NCBI GenBank assembly: GCA_026390575.1
Contig: JAPLFR010000016.1
Location: forward strand, 660,737 to 724,736
Reading direction: 5' to 3'
DNA: 64,000 bases
Source: Ignavibacteriales bacterium
GTDB taxonomy: Bacteria; Bacteroidota; Ignavibacteria; UBA10030
The notes beneath the pieces are model-generated. The model saw only the letters and a list, made by a program, of their open reading frames with translations. It did not search any database and was not told the origin of the DNA. A program made the position numbers and the translations under genes. Of this stretch, positions 49,812 to 58,014 are shown piece after piece (within the stretch, counting starts at the first letter, position 1; each line of letters starts with the position of its first letter).

Positions 49812-52088
49812 ATGTATCGCATCCCAAAGTTTTTCCTCGCTTTTCTATTTCTTATCATGTATGCACAAGGTCAACAGCATGTTGGGCAGTGGAAATCATT
49901 TACAGATATGAAATCCGTTCGCAGCGCAGTTCTGGTTGGAAACAGCATTTGGGCAGCAACAGGCGGAGGCGTATTTGTTTATGATACGACAAGCGGGTTG
50001 TTCACTAAATTTACTAATATTGACGGTTTAAATACAAACGATGTTCTCGCTATTGCTTTTGACGGCACGAATAACATTTGGGTCGGTGGGGCAGGTGGAT
50101 GGGTAAATGTCTATGATATGAACACACATCAGTGGCAAACAATTGCGGACATAGCGAATAGAACAGAATCCACACACAGGGATATTAAATCATTCAGTTT
50201 CAAAGGGGACACAGTGTTCATTGTTACTGAATTTGGTGTTTCGGTCTTTAGGCGTTCACGGTGGGAATTTGGAGATACATATCAGAATTTGGGATTTATA
50301 TCGCCGCAAGTATCTTGCATGTCACTTCAGCAACGTCGAATGTGGATCGGAACCGACAAGGGACTTACAGTCTCTTTATTAGGATCGGGTGCGTGGACCA
50401 CGTACAATTCGTTTCCGGGAATTGTATCAAGCGCAGTAACGGCGCTCGCGCTATTCAACGATACATTGATTGTTGGAACTGCGAATGGAGCTATATATTT
50501 TGCTCAAAATTATATCGTGCCGAAAGCTATTCCCTTATTGAACAATAGATCTGTCTGTGATTTGCGAGTTGATAATGGCAAATTGTATGTGCTTTCCGCT
50601 TCCGGTTCAAATTTCACAGTTGAAACGCTTGCATCTATACTTGATATGCCGCAGACGGTAATCTCAAATTCCGATGTTCAAGGAGTCTGTATCATTCCAG
50701 CTTCTTCCCTCTGGATTGCAACTGTATCAAAAGGATTGGCACATCTCATCGGTTCCATCTGGAATTATTCATATCCTAACGGGCCGAACTCCAATTTTTT
50801 CAGTAGTCTCGCTGTTGATGCGGATGGCGTTCTTTGGAGTGCTTCCGGCGAAATTGCTAATGCTGGTTTCTATCGGTACAATCCTTCCTTATCCGAAGAT
50901 AAACAATGGAAAAATTTTACGAGAGATCGCTTTCCGATTATGGGACGTCCTGGTTGGGATGAGGATGATTACTATAATGTCTCACTTGGTGCGAATGGCT
51001 CAGTTTGGGTGAGTTCATGGGGCGATGGAGTCGTTGAAGTTGTTGGCGATTCTGTTGTGCGGAAGTACAACTATAACTCCACACCAAAGCTTCCCAGCGC
51101 GGTTACGAAAGATCCTAATTTTGTTGTCAGTAGCGGTGTTGCAATAGATAACGAGGGAAAAACATGGATTGTTAATCGAAATCAAGCAAATGGCAGAAGC
51201 CTTCTTCGGCTTGACAGCGACACAACAGGAACATTTTTTGATAATCAATTCAATTCCAGTTGGGGATGGTTTCATGGTATTGTGATTGATCGAAATAATA
51301 CGAAATGGATGGGAAGTACAGTACCCTGGCATATGGACAATGGAAACGGATTGTATTTCTTTAATGAAAATAAAACCATATCAGGCACGGAGCAATATGA
51401 TGGTTGGGGAAATATCTCAGATATGTCGGATAGTAAAGTTCTTTCGATTTCTCTCGATCTTGAAGGAGAAATCTGGGTTGGACTTGGACTTGGTGTAGTC
51501 ATAATTCACGACCCGCTCAATCCGTTGATACCGGCGAATCGAAGTACATCGTATCCATTACGCGAGCAAGTTATTCAATCAATTGCAGTAGATGCAGTGA
51601 ACAACAAATGGGTTGGAACAAAAGAAGGTATATTAGTTGTTAACGCAGATGGTACACAACTATTGCAAAGTTATACTGTGGCTTCAACAAATAAATCCCT
51701 GCTCTCTAATGACGTACGAACAATTGCCATTGATCAGAAACGCGGTATTGCATATTTCGGGACAGAGCAGGGGCTGTCGAGTCTTTCCATCGATGCTGTT
51801 CAGACGAACCGATCATACTCCGAACTTGAGGTCGGTCCCAATCCATTTATCCTGCCCAATGATCAGCGATTGACCATCCGCAACCTTGTTGCTAACAGCA
51901 CTATCAAAATATTGACTGTAAGCGGTTCTGTTGTGTGGCAATTTGAAGCGCAGGGCGGCGGAAGGGCGTTTTGGGATGGACGGGATAAAAATGGTGTTTT
52001 CGTTCCGTCAGGGATCTACTTTATCGTAGCATTTGCAGAGAATGGTTCACAAACTGTGACCGGCAAAGTTGCTGTCATTAGGAAATAA
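49812..52088 (+). CDS. PorZ-like double beta-propeller protein with type IX C-terminal domain
   Basis: The 758-aa protein has a signal peptide (FFLAFLFLIMYAQGQQ). Repeated propeller blades of the two-component-regulator type run to about residue 660: SIWAATGGGVFVYDT, NIWVGGAGGWVNVYD, RMWIGTDKGLTVSLL, and later IWVGLGLGVVIIHDPL and KWVGTKEGILVVN. A C-terminal beta-sandwich starts at EVGPNPFILP and ends in YFIVAFAENGSQTVTGKVAV, as in type IX sorting domains. Length and layout match PorZ, which helps attach LPS to type IX cargo at the cell surface. It may instead be a generic type IX cargo protein. It overlaps the convergent methyltransferase gene by 11 bases. Confidence 0.8.
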   Translation: MYRIPKFFLAFLFLIMYAQGQQHVGQWKSFTDMKSVRSAVLVGNSIWAATGGGVFVYDTTSGLFTKFTNIDGLNTNDVLAIAFDGTNNIWVGGAGGWVNVYDMNTHQWQTIADIANRTESTHRDIKSFSFKGDTVFIVTEFGVSVFRRSRWEFGDTYQNLGFISPQVSCMSLQQRRMWIGTDKGLTVSLLGSGAWTTYNSFPGIVSSAVTALALFNDTLIVGTANGAIYFAQNYIVPKAIPLLNNRSVCDLRVDNGKLYVLSASGSNFTVETLASILDMPQTVISNSDVQGVCIIPASSLWIATVSKGLAHLIGSIWNYSYPNGPNSNFFSSLAVDADGVLWSASGEIANAGFYRYNPSLSEDKQWKNFTRDRFPIMGRPGWDEDDYYNVSLGANGSVWVSSWGDGVVEVVGDSVVRKYNYNSTPKLPSAVTKDPNFVVSSGVAIDNEGKTWIVNRNQANGRSLLRLDSDTTGTFFDNQFNSSWGWFHGIVIDRNNTKWMGSTVPWHMDNGNGLYFFNENKTISGTEQYDGWGNISDMSDSKVLSISLDLEGEIWVGLGLGVVIIHDPLNPLIPANRSTSYPLREQVIQSIAVDAVNNKWVGTKEGILVVNADGTQLLQSYTVASTNKSLLSNDVRTIAIDQKRGIAYFGTEQGLSSLSIDAVQTNRSYSELEVGPNPFILPNDQRLTIRNLVANSTIKILTVSGSVVWQFEAQGGGRAFWDGRDKNGVFVPSGIYFIVAFAENGSQTVTGKVAVIRK

Positions 52089-52848
52089 CTAGTTTCTTGC
52101 AGATAAATAATATCTCCTCTTTCATCAACCCGAATTTATCTATCATTTTATCGGAAAACTGCTGAATAAATGTTTCGGGCGTAACAAAGAATCCAGCTTC
52201 TCTGAGTCGTTCGATGTAGTCGCGTCCATAGACTCTTACGTGGTCCTCTTGGCCAAATAGATTCCGACGATCTTCCGGTGTAGTTAGCCGAGGATCCTCC
52301 AACGTGGTTTTCCGAGTCATATCAATAGGTGATTGAAGAATTGCCCATCCATCCGGCTTTAGAACTCTAAATAATTCCTTCATAGCTTGTCGATCATCGG
52401 CAATATGTTCCAATACATGGTAGCAGAGAATGCAATCAAAATGGCTGTCAGGTAAAGGGATTGCCATAATATCCATATGTGTCATCATCCACGGATCATC
52501 AAGACCCGTACTTATATAATCGAGATTAGTATAATGCCTGAATTTTTGCTGCATATAATAAGTAGGAGCAACATCTAAAACACGGAAGCGTCGATTGAAA
52601 AAATCAGTTTTGTGTTTGAGATATAGACAAAGCAGCCGGTGTCGTTCCAGAGATCCACATCGTGGGCACTGTGCATTGGGTCGTAGTGTGACACCGCCAG
52701 AAAGAAATCGGCGAACTCGCGTTTCGCAACAAGGGCAGTGATGTTTACCACCTCGATATACGAGCCCCCGGAGGAAGTAGAACATTTGCCGAAATTTGAC
52801 TTCTAGATTTTTTGGAAGAATGCGCTTTATTATTCGTTTGAGATGCAT
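52078..52848 (-). CDS. SAM-dependent methyltransferase with N-terminal zinc-ribbon
   Basis: The 256-aa protein has a CPCC...CPRC pair near residues 37-65 (HHCPCCETRV then NAQCPRCGSLERHRLL), a likely zinc-ribbon. A class I methyltransferase domain follows with RVLDVAP, HFDCILCYHVLEHIADD and FRVLKPDGWAIL. The VLEHI signature resembles methyltransferases of surface-polysaccharide clusters, but the substrate is unknown. The ATG at 52848 is preferred over a TTG 13 codons upstream. It is a single minus-strand gene between plus-strand units. Confidence 0.82.
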   Translation of the reverse strand: MHLKRIIKRILPKNLEVKFRQMFYFLRGLVYRGGKHHCPCCETRVRRFLSGGVTLRPNAQCPRCGSLERHRLLCLYLKHKTDFFNRRFRVLDVAPTYYMQQKFRHYTNLDYISTGLDDPWMMTHMDIMAIPLPDSHFDCILCYHVLEHIADDRQAMKELFRVLKPDGWAILQSPIDMTRKTTLEDPRLTTPEDRRNLFGQEDHVRVYGRDYIERLREAGFFVTPETFIQQFSDKMIDKFGLMKEEILFICKKLVIS

Positions 52849-52937
52849 TTTCTTAAAAAAGCTACGTAATCTAATTGTACATTCCAAATGTAATCGCGAA
52901 TGTATAGTTGAGATTCAATCATCGGTCGACTTTTTTC

Positions 52938-52966
52938 TTGATTCTCTGCACAGAAAGAGGTATATT
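52938..52966 (+). promoter_or_regulatory. Sigma70-type promoter for the DUF177-rpmF-fatty-acid unit
   Basis: TTGATT (52938-52943) and TATATT (52961-52966) are spaced by 17 nt. Transcription would start near 52973, about 70 bases before the DUF177 ATG. It is the only good promoter seen for the chain from DUF177 to fabD. Confidence 0.65.
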
Positions 52967-53041
52967 TTCAAACGTTTTTTGCAAAGTATGTTCATTTTTT
53001 TGCCAATTTCAATAGCTTCCGGTTGAGCCGGGGTTCACGTT

Positions 53042-53560
53042 ATGGGTTCGATGGCTGAATTTCGGATTAATATCTCAAATCTCTCGGAAGGGATTCACGA
53101 GTATCGCTTTGAAGCGGAGCCGTCGAAGATTGGTCTGGATGAAAGGTTTATCAGCACTGTTAAAATTGAAACCAGAATAGATAAAAACGTACGCCAAATC
53201 TTCCTTCAAGCAGAAATTCGGGCAGAAGGAAGTTTTTTCTGTGACCGATGTCTCGAAAATTTTCATCAAGAGATGAATACGGCGTATTCGATGGTGTATG
53301 TTCAAGGTGCCCGTTCCACCGTCGATCTGAATAAAGAGGAAGAGATCCAGATCCTCGCAGCTGACATGAATTACATTGATCTGGATGATGATGTGCGGCA
53401 GTACATTTTGCTCACCATCCCGCAAAAGCTTTTATGCAAGGAAGACTGTCAGGGATTTTGTCCCACGTGCGGGGTGAATAAAAATATTGCGAGTTGCACC
53501 TGTGGCGCTCAGGAGGTAGACTCGCGTTGGGATGTGCTAAAGAAGCTGTCCCATAACTGA
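53042..53560 (+). CDS. DUF177 (YceD-type) protein
   Basis: The 172-aa protein is of the DUF177/YceD family, whose genes lie directly before rpmF in most bacteria and are linked to 23S rRNA and ribosome assembly. Visible are the N-terminal strand region, GSFFCDRCLENF with a first Cys pair, the acidic EEEIQILAADMNYIDLDDDV segment, and a C-terminal CKEDCQGFCPTCGVN plus CTCG, giving a likely zinc site. The ATG at 53042 is used; a second ATG three codons on is possible. rpmF follows after 24 bases. Confidence 0.9.
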   Translation: MGSMAEFRINISNLSEGIHEYRFEAEPSKIGLDERFISTVKIETRIDKNVRQIFLQAEIRAEGSFFCDRCLENFHQEMNTAYSMVYVQGARSTVDLNKEEEIQILAADMNYIDLDDDVRQYILLTIPQKLLCKEDCQGFCPTCGVNKNIASCTCGAQEVDSRWDVLKKLSHN

Positions 53561-53584
53561 GTATATAATTTAAGGAAGTATCAT

Positions 53585-53767
53585 ATGCCTAATCCTAAAC
53601 GACGACATTCCAAAGCTCGCGGACGTAAGCGCCGAACACATTACAAGGCAACGGCACCGTCAACACAAGAATGCCCCAATTGCCACGAACAAAAACTGCA
53701 ACACCGGGCATGTCCCCACTGCGGATTCTATAATGGCCGCTCTATAGTCACCCCGAAGGAAGCCTAA
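53585..53767 (+). CDS. rpmF: 50S ribosomal protein bL32
   Basis: bL32 is a small protein of the large ribosomal subunit. The 60-aa product starts MPNPKRRHSKARGRKRRTHY, typical of bL32, and retains both zinc-binding CxxC pairs (CPNC and CPHC), so it is the zinc-containing form. An AAGGAAG ribosome-binding site lies 6 bases before the ATG. It sits in the conserved DUF177-rpmF-plsX order. Confidence 0.97.
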   Translation: MPNPKRRHSKARGRKRRTHYKATAPSTQECPNCHEQKLQHRACPHCGFYNGRSIVTPKEA

Positions 53768-53817
53768 TTAGCAGGATACGCCTCGATACCGGAAGATAGG
53801 TATCAGAAGCGAATTTC

Positions 53818-54840
53818 ATGGAATCTCCCAAGAAATTACGTATTGCGCTTGATGCCATGGGAGGAGACTATGCACCCGGGCGTGAAGTTGCTGCTGCAGT
53901 AGAGGCACTCAGAGTATCTCGCGAACAGTTTGAAATTGTTCTCGTGGGAGATGAACAAGCTATTCGCCAACAGCTTGCATTGCACAAAGCAGAACATCTT
54001 CCGTGTACAGTAGTACACGCTTCGCAAGTCATCACGATGGCAGATTCCCCAACCGCTGCTCTCAAACAAAAGAAAGATTCTTCACTCGCTGTTGGAATGC
54101 GTCTTCATAAAGAAGGAAATGTTGATGCGTGTGTCAGTGCTGGAAATACTGGTGCTGTACTTTCGGCTGCAACACTCATTTTAGGACGCATTAAAAATGT
54201 CAGCCGTCCAACGATTGGTACGTTTATTCCAGCAGAGCATGGTACTTGTTTGCTCTTGGATGCAGGCGCCAACGTCGATTGCCGCGCGCAACATTTATAT
54301 GAATTTGCATTAATGGGAAGTATTTATGTTCAACTTTTAAGGAAGAAGGAGCGTCCTTCAATAGCCCTGCTCAATGTAGGCGAAGAAAAATCAAAAGGGA
54401 CGGAAGCAGCGCAGGAAGCGCATAAACTTCTTTCGGCAAGCAGTTACAATTTTATCGGAAACGTAGAAGGCGGTGATATTCTCAAATCAAAAGCCGATGT
54501 AATTGTGTGCGATGGTTTTGTGGGGAATATTGTTCTGAAATTTGCGGAAAGTGTACCTTCGTTTCTCAAAAGCCGATTAAAAAAATTCTCCACTCGCAGT
54601 GTACTCAACAAACTCTCTGTAGGCATGGCGTTGTGGCCGCTGAAAGCGTCTCTTCAAGATATGGATCCAAATGAAGAAGGCGGCGTACCGGTGTTGGGAG
54701 TGAATGGGGTGGCTATTATTGGTCATGGGAGTTCAACGGTAAAGGGTATTAAAAATATGATTCTCCGTGCTGTAGAAGTTGCACAGAGCCAGGTAAATCG
54801 ACAAATCGAAGCAGCGTTAACAGAGAAAAGGTTTTCATAA
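53818..54840 (+). CDS. plsX: Phosphate acyltransferase PlsX
   Basis: PlsX converts acyl-ACP to acyl phosphate, the donor for PlsY in phospholipid synthesis. The 340-aa protein begins RIALDAMGGDYAPGREV and has VHASQVITMADSPTAALK, SAGNTGAVLSAATLILG, LLDAGANVDC, LLNVGEEKSKGT and VCDGFVGNIVLKFAE, all standard for PlsX. It follows rpmF and precedes fabH by 7 bases, the usual lipid cluster. Confidence 0.97.
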   Translation: MESPKKLRIALDAMGGDYAPGREVAAAVEALRVSREQFEIVLVGDEQAIRQQLALHKAEHLPCTVVHASQVITMADSPTAALKQKKDSSLAVGMRLHKEGNVDACVSAGNTGAVLSAATLILGRIKNVSRPTIGTFIPAEHGTCLLLDAGANVDCRAQHLYEFALMGSIYVQLLRKKERPSIALLNVGEEKSKGTEAAQEAHKLLSASSYNFIGNVEGGDILKSKADVIVCDGFVGNIVLKFAESVPSFLKSRLKKFSTRSVLNKLSVGMALWPLKASLQDMDPNEEGGVPVLGVNGVAIIGHGSSTVKGIKNMILRAVEVAQSQVNRQIEAALTEKRFS

Positions 54841-54847
54841 GGCAGCG

Positions 54848-55858
54848 ATGGAATTACGACGAGCGACAATTACTGCAGTAGGTCACTATGTTCCGGAAAA
54901 GATTCTCACGAATGCTGATCTTGAAAAAATGGTTGACACAAACGATGAATGGATTCGCACACGAACAGGTATCCGTGAACGGCACATTCTTGAACACGGG
55001 GCAACCTCAGATTTAGCTGTGAAAGCGGTTCAGCAAGTGCTGGCTCGTCGCGGTATCACTGCCGAAGAAATTGATTTGATAATCGTTGCGACCATAACAC
55101 CGGATATGATGCTGCCTGCAACAGCTTATGTGGTGCAAGAAAAAATCGGCGCCCGCAAAGCATGGGGTTTTGATTTGAATGCAGCATGTTCTGGATTTCT
55201 GTATGCTCTCAGTGTCGGCGCCCGCTTCATAGAAACGGGTGTGCATTCCAAGGTCATCATTGTCGGCGCAGACAAAATGAGTTCCATCACCGATTACACA
55301 GATCGCAACACGTGCATTTTGTTTGGCGATGCTGCCGGAGCTGTGCTGCTTGAACCGACGGATGAGAAAGAGTATGGCATTATCGATCAATGTTTGTATA
55401 GTGACGGTTCCGGCGGAGATTTTCTAAACTTGAAAGGCGGAGGAAGTCTGAACCCGCCGACTCACGAAACGATTGATAAAAAGATGCACTATGTATTTCA
55501 AGACGGAAAGGCTGTATTCAAAAGCGCTGTTGTTTGTATGGCAGATGTCTCGGAAGAAATAATGAAACGAAATCATTTGATAAGCAATGATATCGCGTGG
55601 CTTGTACCCCATCAAGCGAATCTGCGCATCGTTGACGCGACAGCGCAGCGGATGGGGATTGACAACAGCAAGGTGATGATCAATATCGAGAAGTATGGTA
55701 ATACCACAGCGGCAACAATCCCGCTTTGCTTATCGGAGTGGTGGCAAGCCGGTAAGTTACAGCGCGGACAGAACATTGTTCTTGCTGCATTCGGCGCAGG
55801 TTACACGTGGGGCTCTATACTAGTGAAATGGTCGCTTGTGAATCCAGAGAAATCATAA
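54848..55858 (+). CDS. fabH: Beta-ketoacyl-ACP synthase III FabH
   Basis: FabH starts fatty acid synthesis by joining an acyl-CoA primer with malonyl-ACP. The 336-aa protein has the catalytic Cys114 in NAACSGFLYAL, His in WLVPHQANLRI and Asn in EKYGNTTAATIP, completing the Cys-His-Asn triad. The N-terminal TNDEWIRTRTGIRERHI is also diagnostic. Whether it uses acetyl-CoA or branched primers is not readable. It lies between plsX and fabD with gaps of 7 and 3 bases. Confidence 0.97.
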   Translation: MELRRATITAVGHYVPEKILTNADLEKMVDTNDEWIRTRTGIRERHILEHGATSDLAVKAVQQVLARRGITAEEIDLIIVATITPDMMLPATAYVVQEKIGARKAWGFDLNAACSGFLYALSVGARFIETGVHSKVIIVGADKMSSITDYTDRNTCILFGDAAGAVLLEPTDEKEYGIIDQCLYSDGSGGDFLNLKGGGSLNPPTHETIDKKMHYVFQDGKAVFKSAVVCMADVSEEIMKRNHLISNDIAWLVPHQANLRIVDATAQRMGIDNSKVMINIEKYGNTTAATIPLCLSEWWQAGKLQRGQNIVLAAFGAGYTWGSILVKWSLVNPEKS

Positions 55859-55861
55859 TCG

Positions 55862-56776
55862 ATGGTGAAAACAGCGTTTATTTTTCCAGGACAGGGTTCG
55901 CAATATGTCGGTATGGGCAAAGATCTTTATGAAGGCAACCCCGCGGCGAAAGCACTTTTTCATAAAGCAGATAAAATTCTTGGGTTTTCCATCAGCAAGA
56001 TATGTTTTGAGGGTCCGGAAGAAGAACTGAAACAGACACAAAATACACAGCCGGCAATTTTTTTGCACAGCATTGTTCTTTTCCAACTTATTAATAAAAA
56101 ACAGTTTGACATGACTGCAGGACATTCGCTAGGTGAATATTCTGCATTGGTTGCGGCTGGTGCGTTGACATTTGAAGACGGTTTGAAACTTGTTCGGCTG
56201 CGCGGCGAATTGATGCAAGAAGCCGGTCTCGAGCATCCTGGTACGATGGCTGCCCTTATTGGTCTTGATGCAATGATCGTCAACGAGTTGTGTGTTGAAG
56301 CTTCGGCAGTTGGAATTGTGCAAACGGCAAATTTCAACTCACCTGGACAAGTGATCGTTTCCGGTTCGTTGGCCGGTGTACAAAAAGCAATGGAGCTTGC
56401 AAAAGTACGCGGTGCAAAAATTGTGAAAGAACTTCCAGTCAGCGGCGCGTTTCATTCTCCACTCATGGAATCTGCACAGGCTGGATTAAAAACAGCATTG
56501 GACAAAATAGAAATTCGAGATGCTGTAGTTCCGGTTTATGCAAACGTCACCGCTCGGCCGATGCGTTTTGCGGATGAGATTCGTACTCTGTTGATTCGGC
56601 AACTTATCAGTCCGGTACAATGGGAAGAAAGTGTGACACATATGATCACCGATGGCGCGGCAGCGTTTGTCGAAATAGGTCCCGGCAAAGTGCTTCAAGG
56701 ATTGGTGAAACGGATTAATGGAAATGTAAAAACTGTCGGATTTGAAAAATTGAGCGACATTGTTGATAGAAAGTAA
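55862..56776 (+). CDS. fabD: Malonyl-CoA:ACP transacylase FabD
   Basis: FabD loads malonyl units onto acyl carrier protein. The 304-aa protein begins TAFIFPGQGSQYVGMGKDLY, has the nucleophile Ser in AGHSLGEYSALVAAGAL, the arginine in KLVRLRGELMQEAG, and the catalytic His in PVSGAFHSPLM. The length is standard. It starts 3 bases after the fabH stop. Confidence 0.97.
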   Translation: MVKTAFIFPGQGSQYVGMGKDLYEGNPAAKALFHKADKILGFSISKICFEGPEEELKQTQNTQPAIFLHSIVLFQLINKKQFDMTAGHSLGEYSALVAAGALTFEDGLKLVRLRGELMQEAGLEHPGTMAALIGLDAMIVNELCVEASAVGIVQTANFNSPGQVIVSGSLAGVQKAMELAKVRGAKIVKELPVSGAFHSPLMESAQAGLKTALDKIEIRDAVVPVYANVTARPMRFADEIRTLLIRQLISPVQWEESVTHMITDGAAAFVEIGPGKVLQGLVKRINGNVKTVGFEKLSDIVDRK

Positions 56777-56842
56777 TAATCGGTTGAGAGAGTTGAGCGC
56801 TCCATAGCTGTAATATTGTAATATTAATTTAAAAGGAAATGT

Positions 56843-57589
56843 ATGGGTGTTCTTGATAATAAAGTAGCACTGGTGACTGGCGGTGCTCGTGGCATAGGCC
56901 GGGAAATTGCTCTCAAGCTTGCCTCCGAAGGTGCACATGTGGCATTTACTGATATCCGTTTAGAGGGAGCGGCAGATGAAGTGATGAACTTAATCCGTGC
57001 CAAGGGTGTTCATTCAACAGCGATTCAATCCGATGTCCGTAATCTTGCCGAAGCGCAAAGTACAGTAGATGCGGTGGTGAAGGAATATCAACACATCGAT
57101 ATCCTTGTGAACAATGCTGGCATCACGCGGGACAACTTGATCATGCGCATGTCAGAAGATGAATGGGATTCTGTCATTGCTATTAATTTGAAAGGCACAT
57201 TCAATTTTTGTAAAGCCGCATCAAGGCAAATGCTTAGTCAAAGACAGGGAAAAATTGTCAACATCGCATCAATTGTTGGTGTCATGGGCAACGCAGGTCA
57301 AGTGAATTACTCTGCTTCGAAAGCAGGCGTTATCGGTATTACGAAAACACTTGCAAAAGAGTTTGCATCTCGCAATATTCAAGTAAACGCGGTTGCGCCG
57401 GGATTTATCGATACTGAAATGACGCAGAAACTCACTCCTCAACAACGCGAGACTTTAATGAATGTGATCCCGATGAAACGAATTGCCAAGCCGGAAGAAA
57501 TTGCGAACGTTGTTGCCTTCCTCGCTTCCCCGGCTGCAAGCTACATTACCGGCCAAGTGTTAAACGTGGACGGTGGACTTGTTATGTAA
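56843..57589 (+). CDS. fabG: 3-oxoacyl-ACP reductase FabG
   Basis: FabG reduces 3-oxoacyl-ACP with NADPH. The 248-aa short-chain dehydrogenase shows the cofactor motif TGGARGIGREIA, NNAGITRDNL, the catalytic Ser-Tyr-Lys in NIASIVGVMGN and QVNYSASKAGVIG, and the late NAVAPGFIDTEMT. AAAGGA lies 7 bases before the ATG. A 66-base gap after fabD contains AT-rich sequence but no promoter that I trust. Confidence 0.97.
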   Translation: MGVLDNKVALVTGGARGIGREIALKLASEGAHVAFTDIRLEGAADEVMNLIRAKGVHSTAIQSDVRNLAEAQSTVDAVVKEYQHIDILVNNAGITRDNLIMRMSEDEWDSVIAINLKGTFNFCKAASRQMLSQRQGKIVNIASIVGVMGNAGQVNYSASKAGVIGITKTLAKEFASRNIQVNAVAPGFIDTEMTQKLTPQQRETLMNVIPMKRIAKPEEIANVVAFLASPAASYITGQVLNVDGGLVM

Positions 57590-57640
57590 GTGAATAATTA
57601 ATTCAAATAATATTCTTTCAATAAACCAAGGAGTAATACG

Positions 57641-57877
57641 ATGGCAGATACTGCTGAAAAAGTAAAAGAAATTATTGTGTCCAAGCTAGGCGTTGATGCC
57701 GCTCAAGTGACACCAGAAGCGTCGTTCACAAATGATCTCGGCGCAGATTCACTCGACACAGTTGAGTTGGTTATGGAATTTGAAAAAGCATTCAACATCC
57801 AGATTCCAGATGAGGACGCAGAAAAAATTACCAACGTGAGCGATGTGCTTAATTATTTAAAAACAAAGGGTATCTAA
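57641..57877 (+). CDS. acpP: Acyl carrier protein
   Basis: AcpP carries growing acyl chains on a phosphopantetheine arm. The 78-aa acidic protein has the attachment Ser37 in [13 protein letters not shown], exactly as in type II fatty acid synthases. AAGGAG lies 9 bases before the ATG, a strong site fitting high expression. It stands between fabG and fabF. Confidence 0.98.
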   Translation: MADTAEKVKEIIVSKLGVDAAQVTPEASFTNDLGADSLDTVELVMEFEKAFNIQIPDEDAEKITNVSDVLNYLKTKGI

Positions 57878-57908
57878 TTCACTCTTGGTAATACGTTGGA
57901 AAGGGAAC

Positions 57909-57937
57909 AGCTGGATTTAACCGGCTTTGCTCTCTTC
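57909..57937 (+). terminator. Possible weak terminator between acpP and fabF
   Basis: AGCTGG (57909-57914) pairs with CCGGCT (57921-57926), with one G-T pair and a 6-nt loop, followed by TTGCTCTCTTC. This may lower transcript flow into fabF, giving more acpP than fabF mRNA, a common arrangement. The tail is only partly T-rich. Confidence 0.35.
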
Positions 57938-58014
57938 AAAAGAACAGTGTCGGTGAGCGAAGTGTGCAGATATGTACGGCGCTGAGCATCATTTTATTTG
58001 ACAAGGAAGAACCA

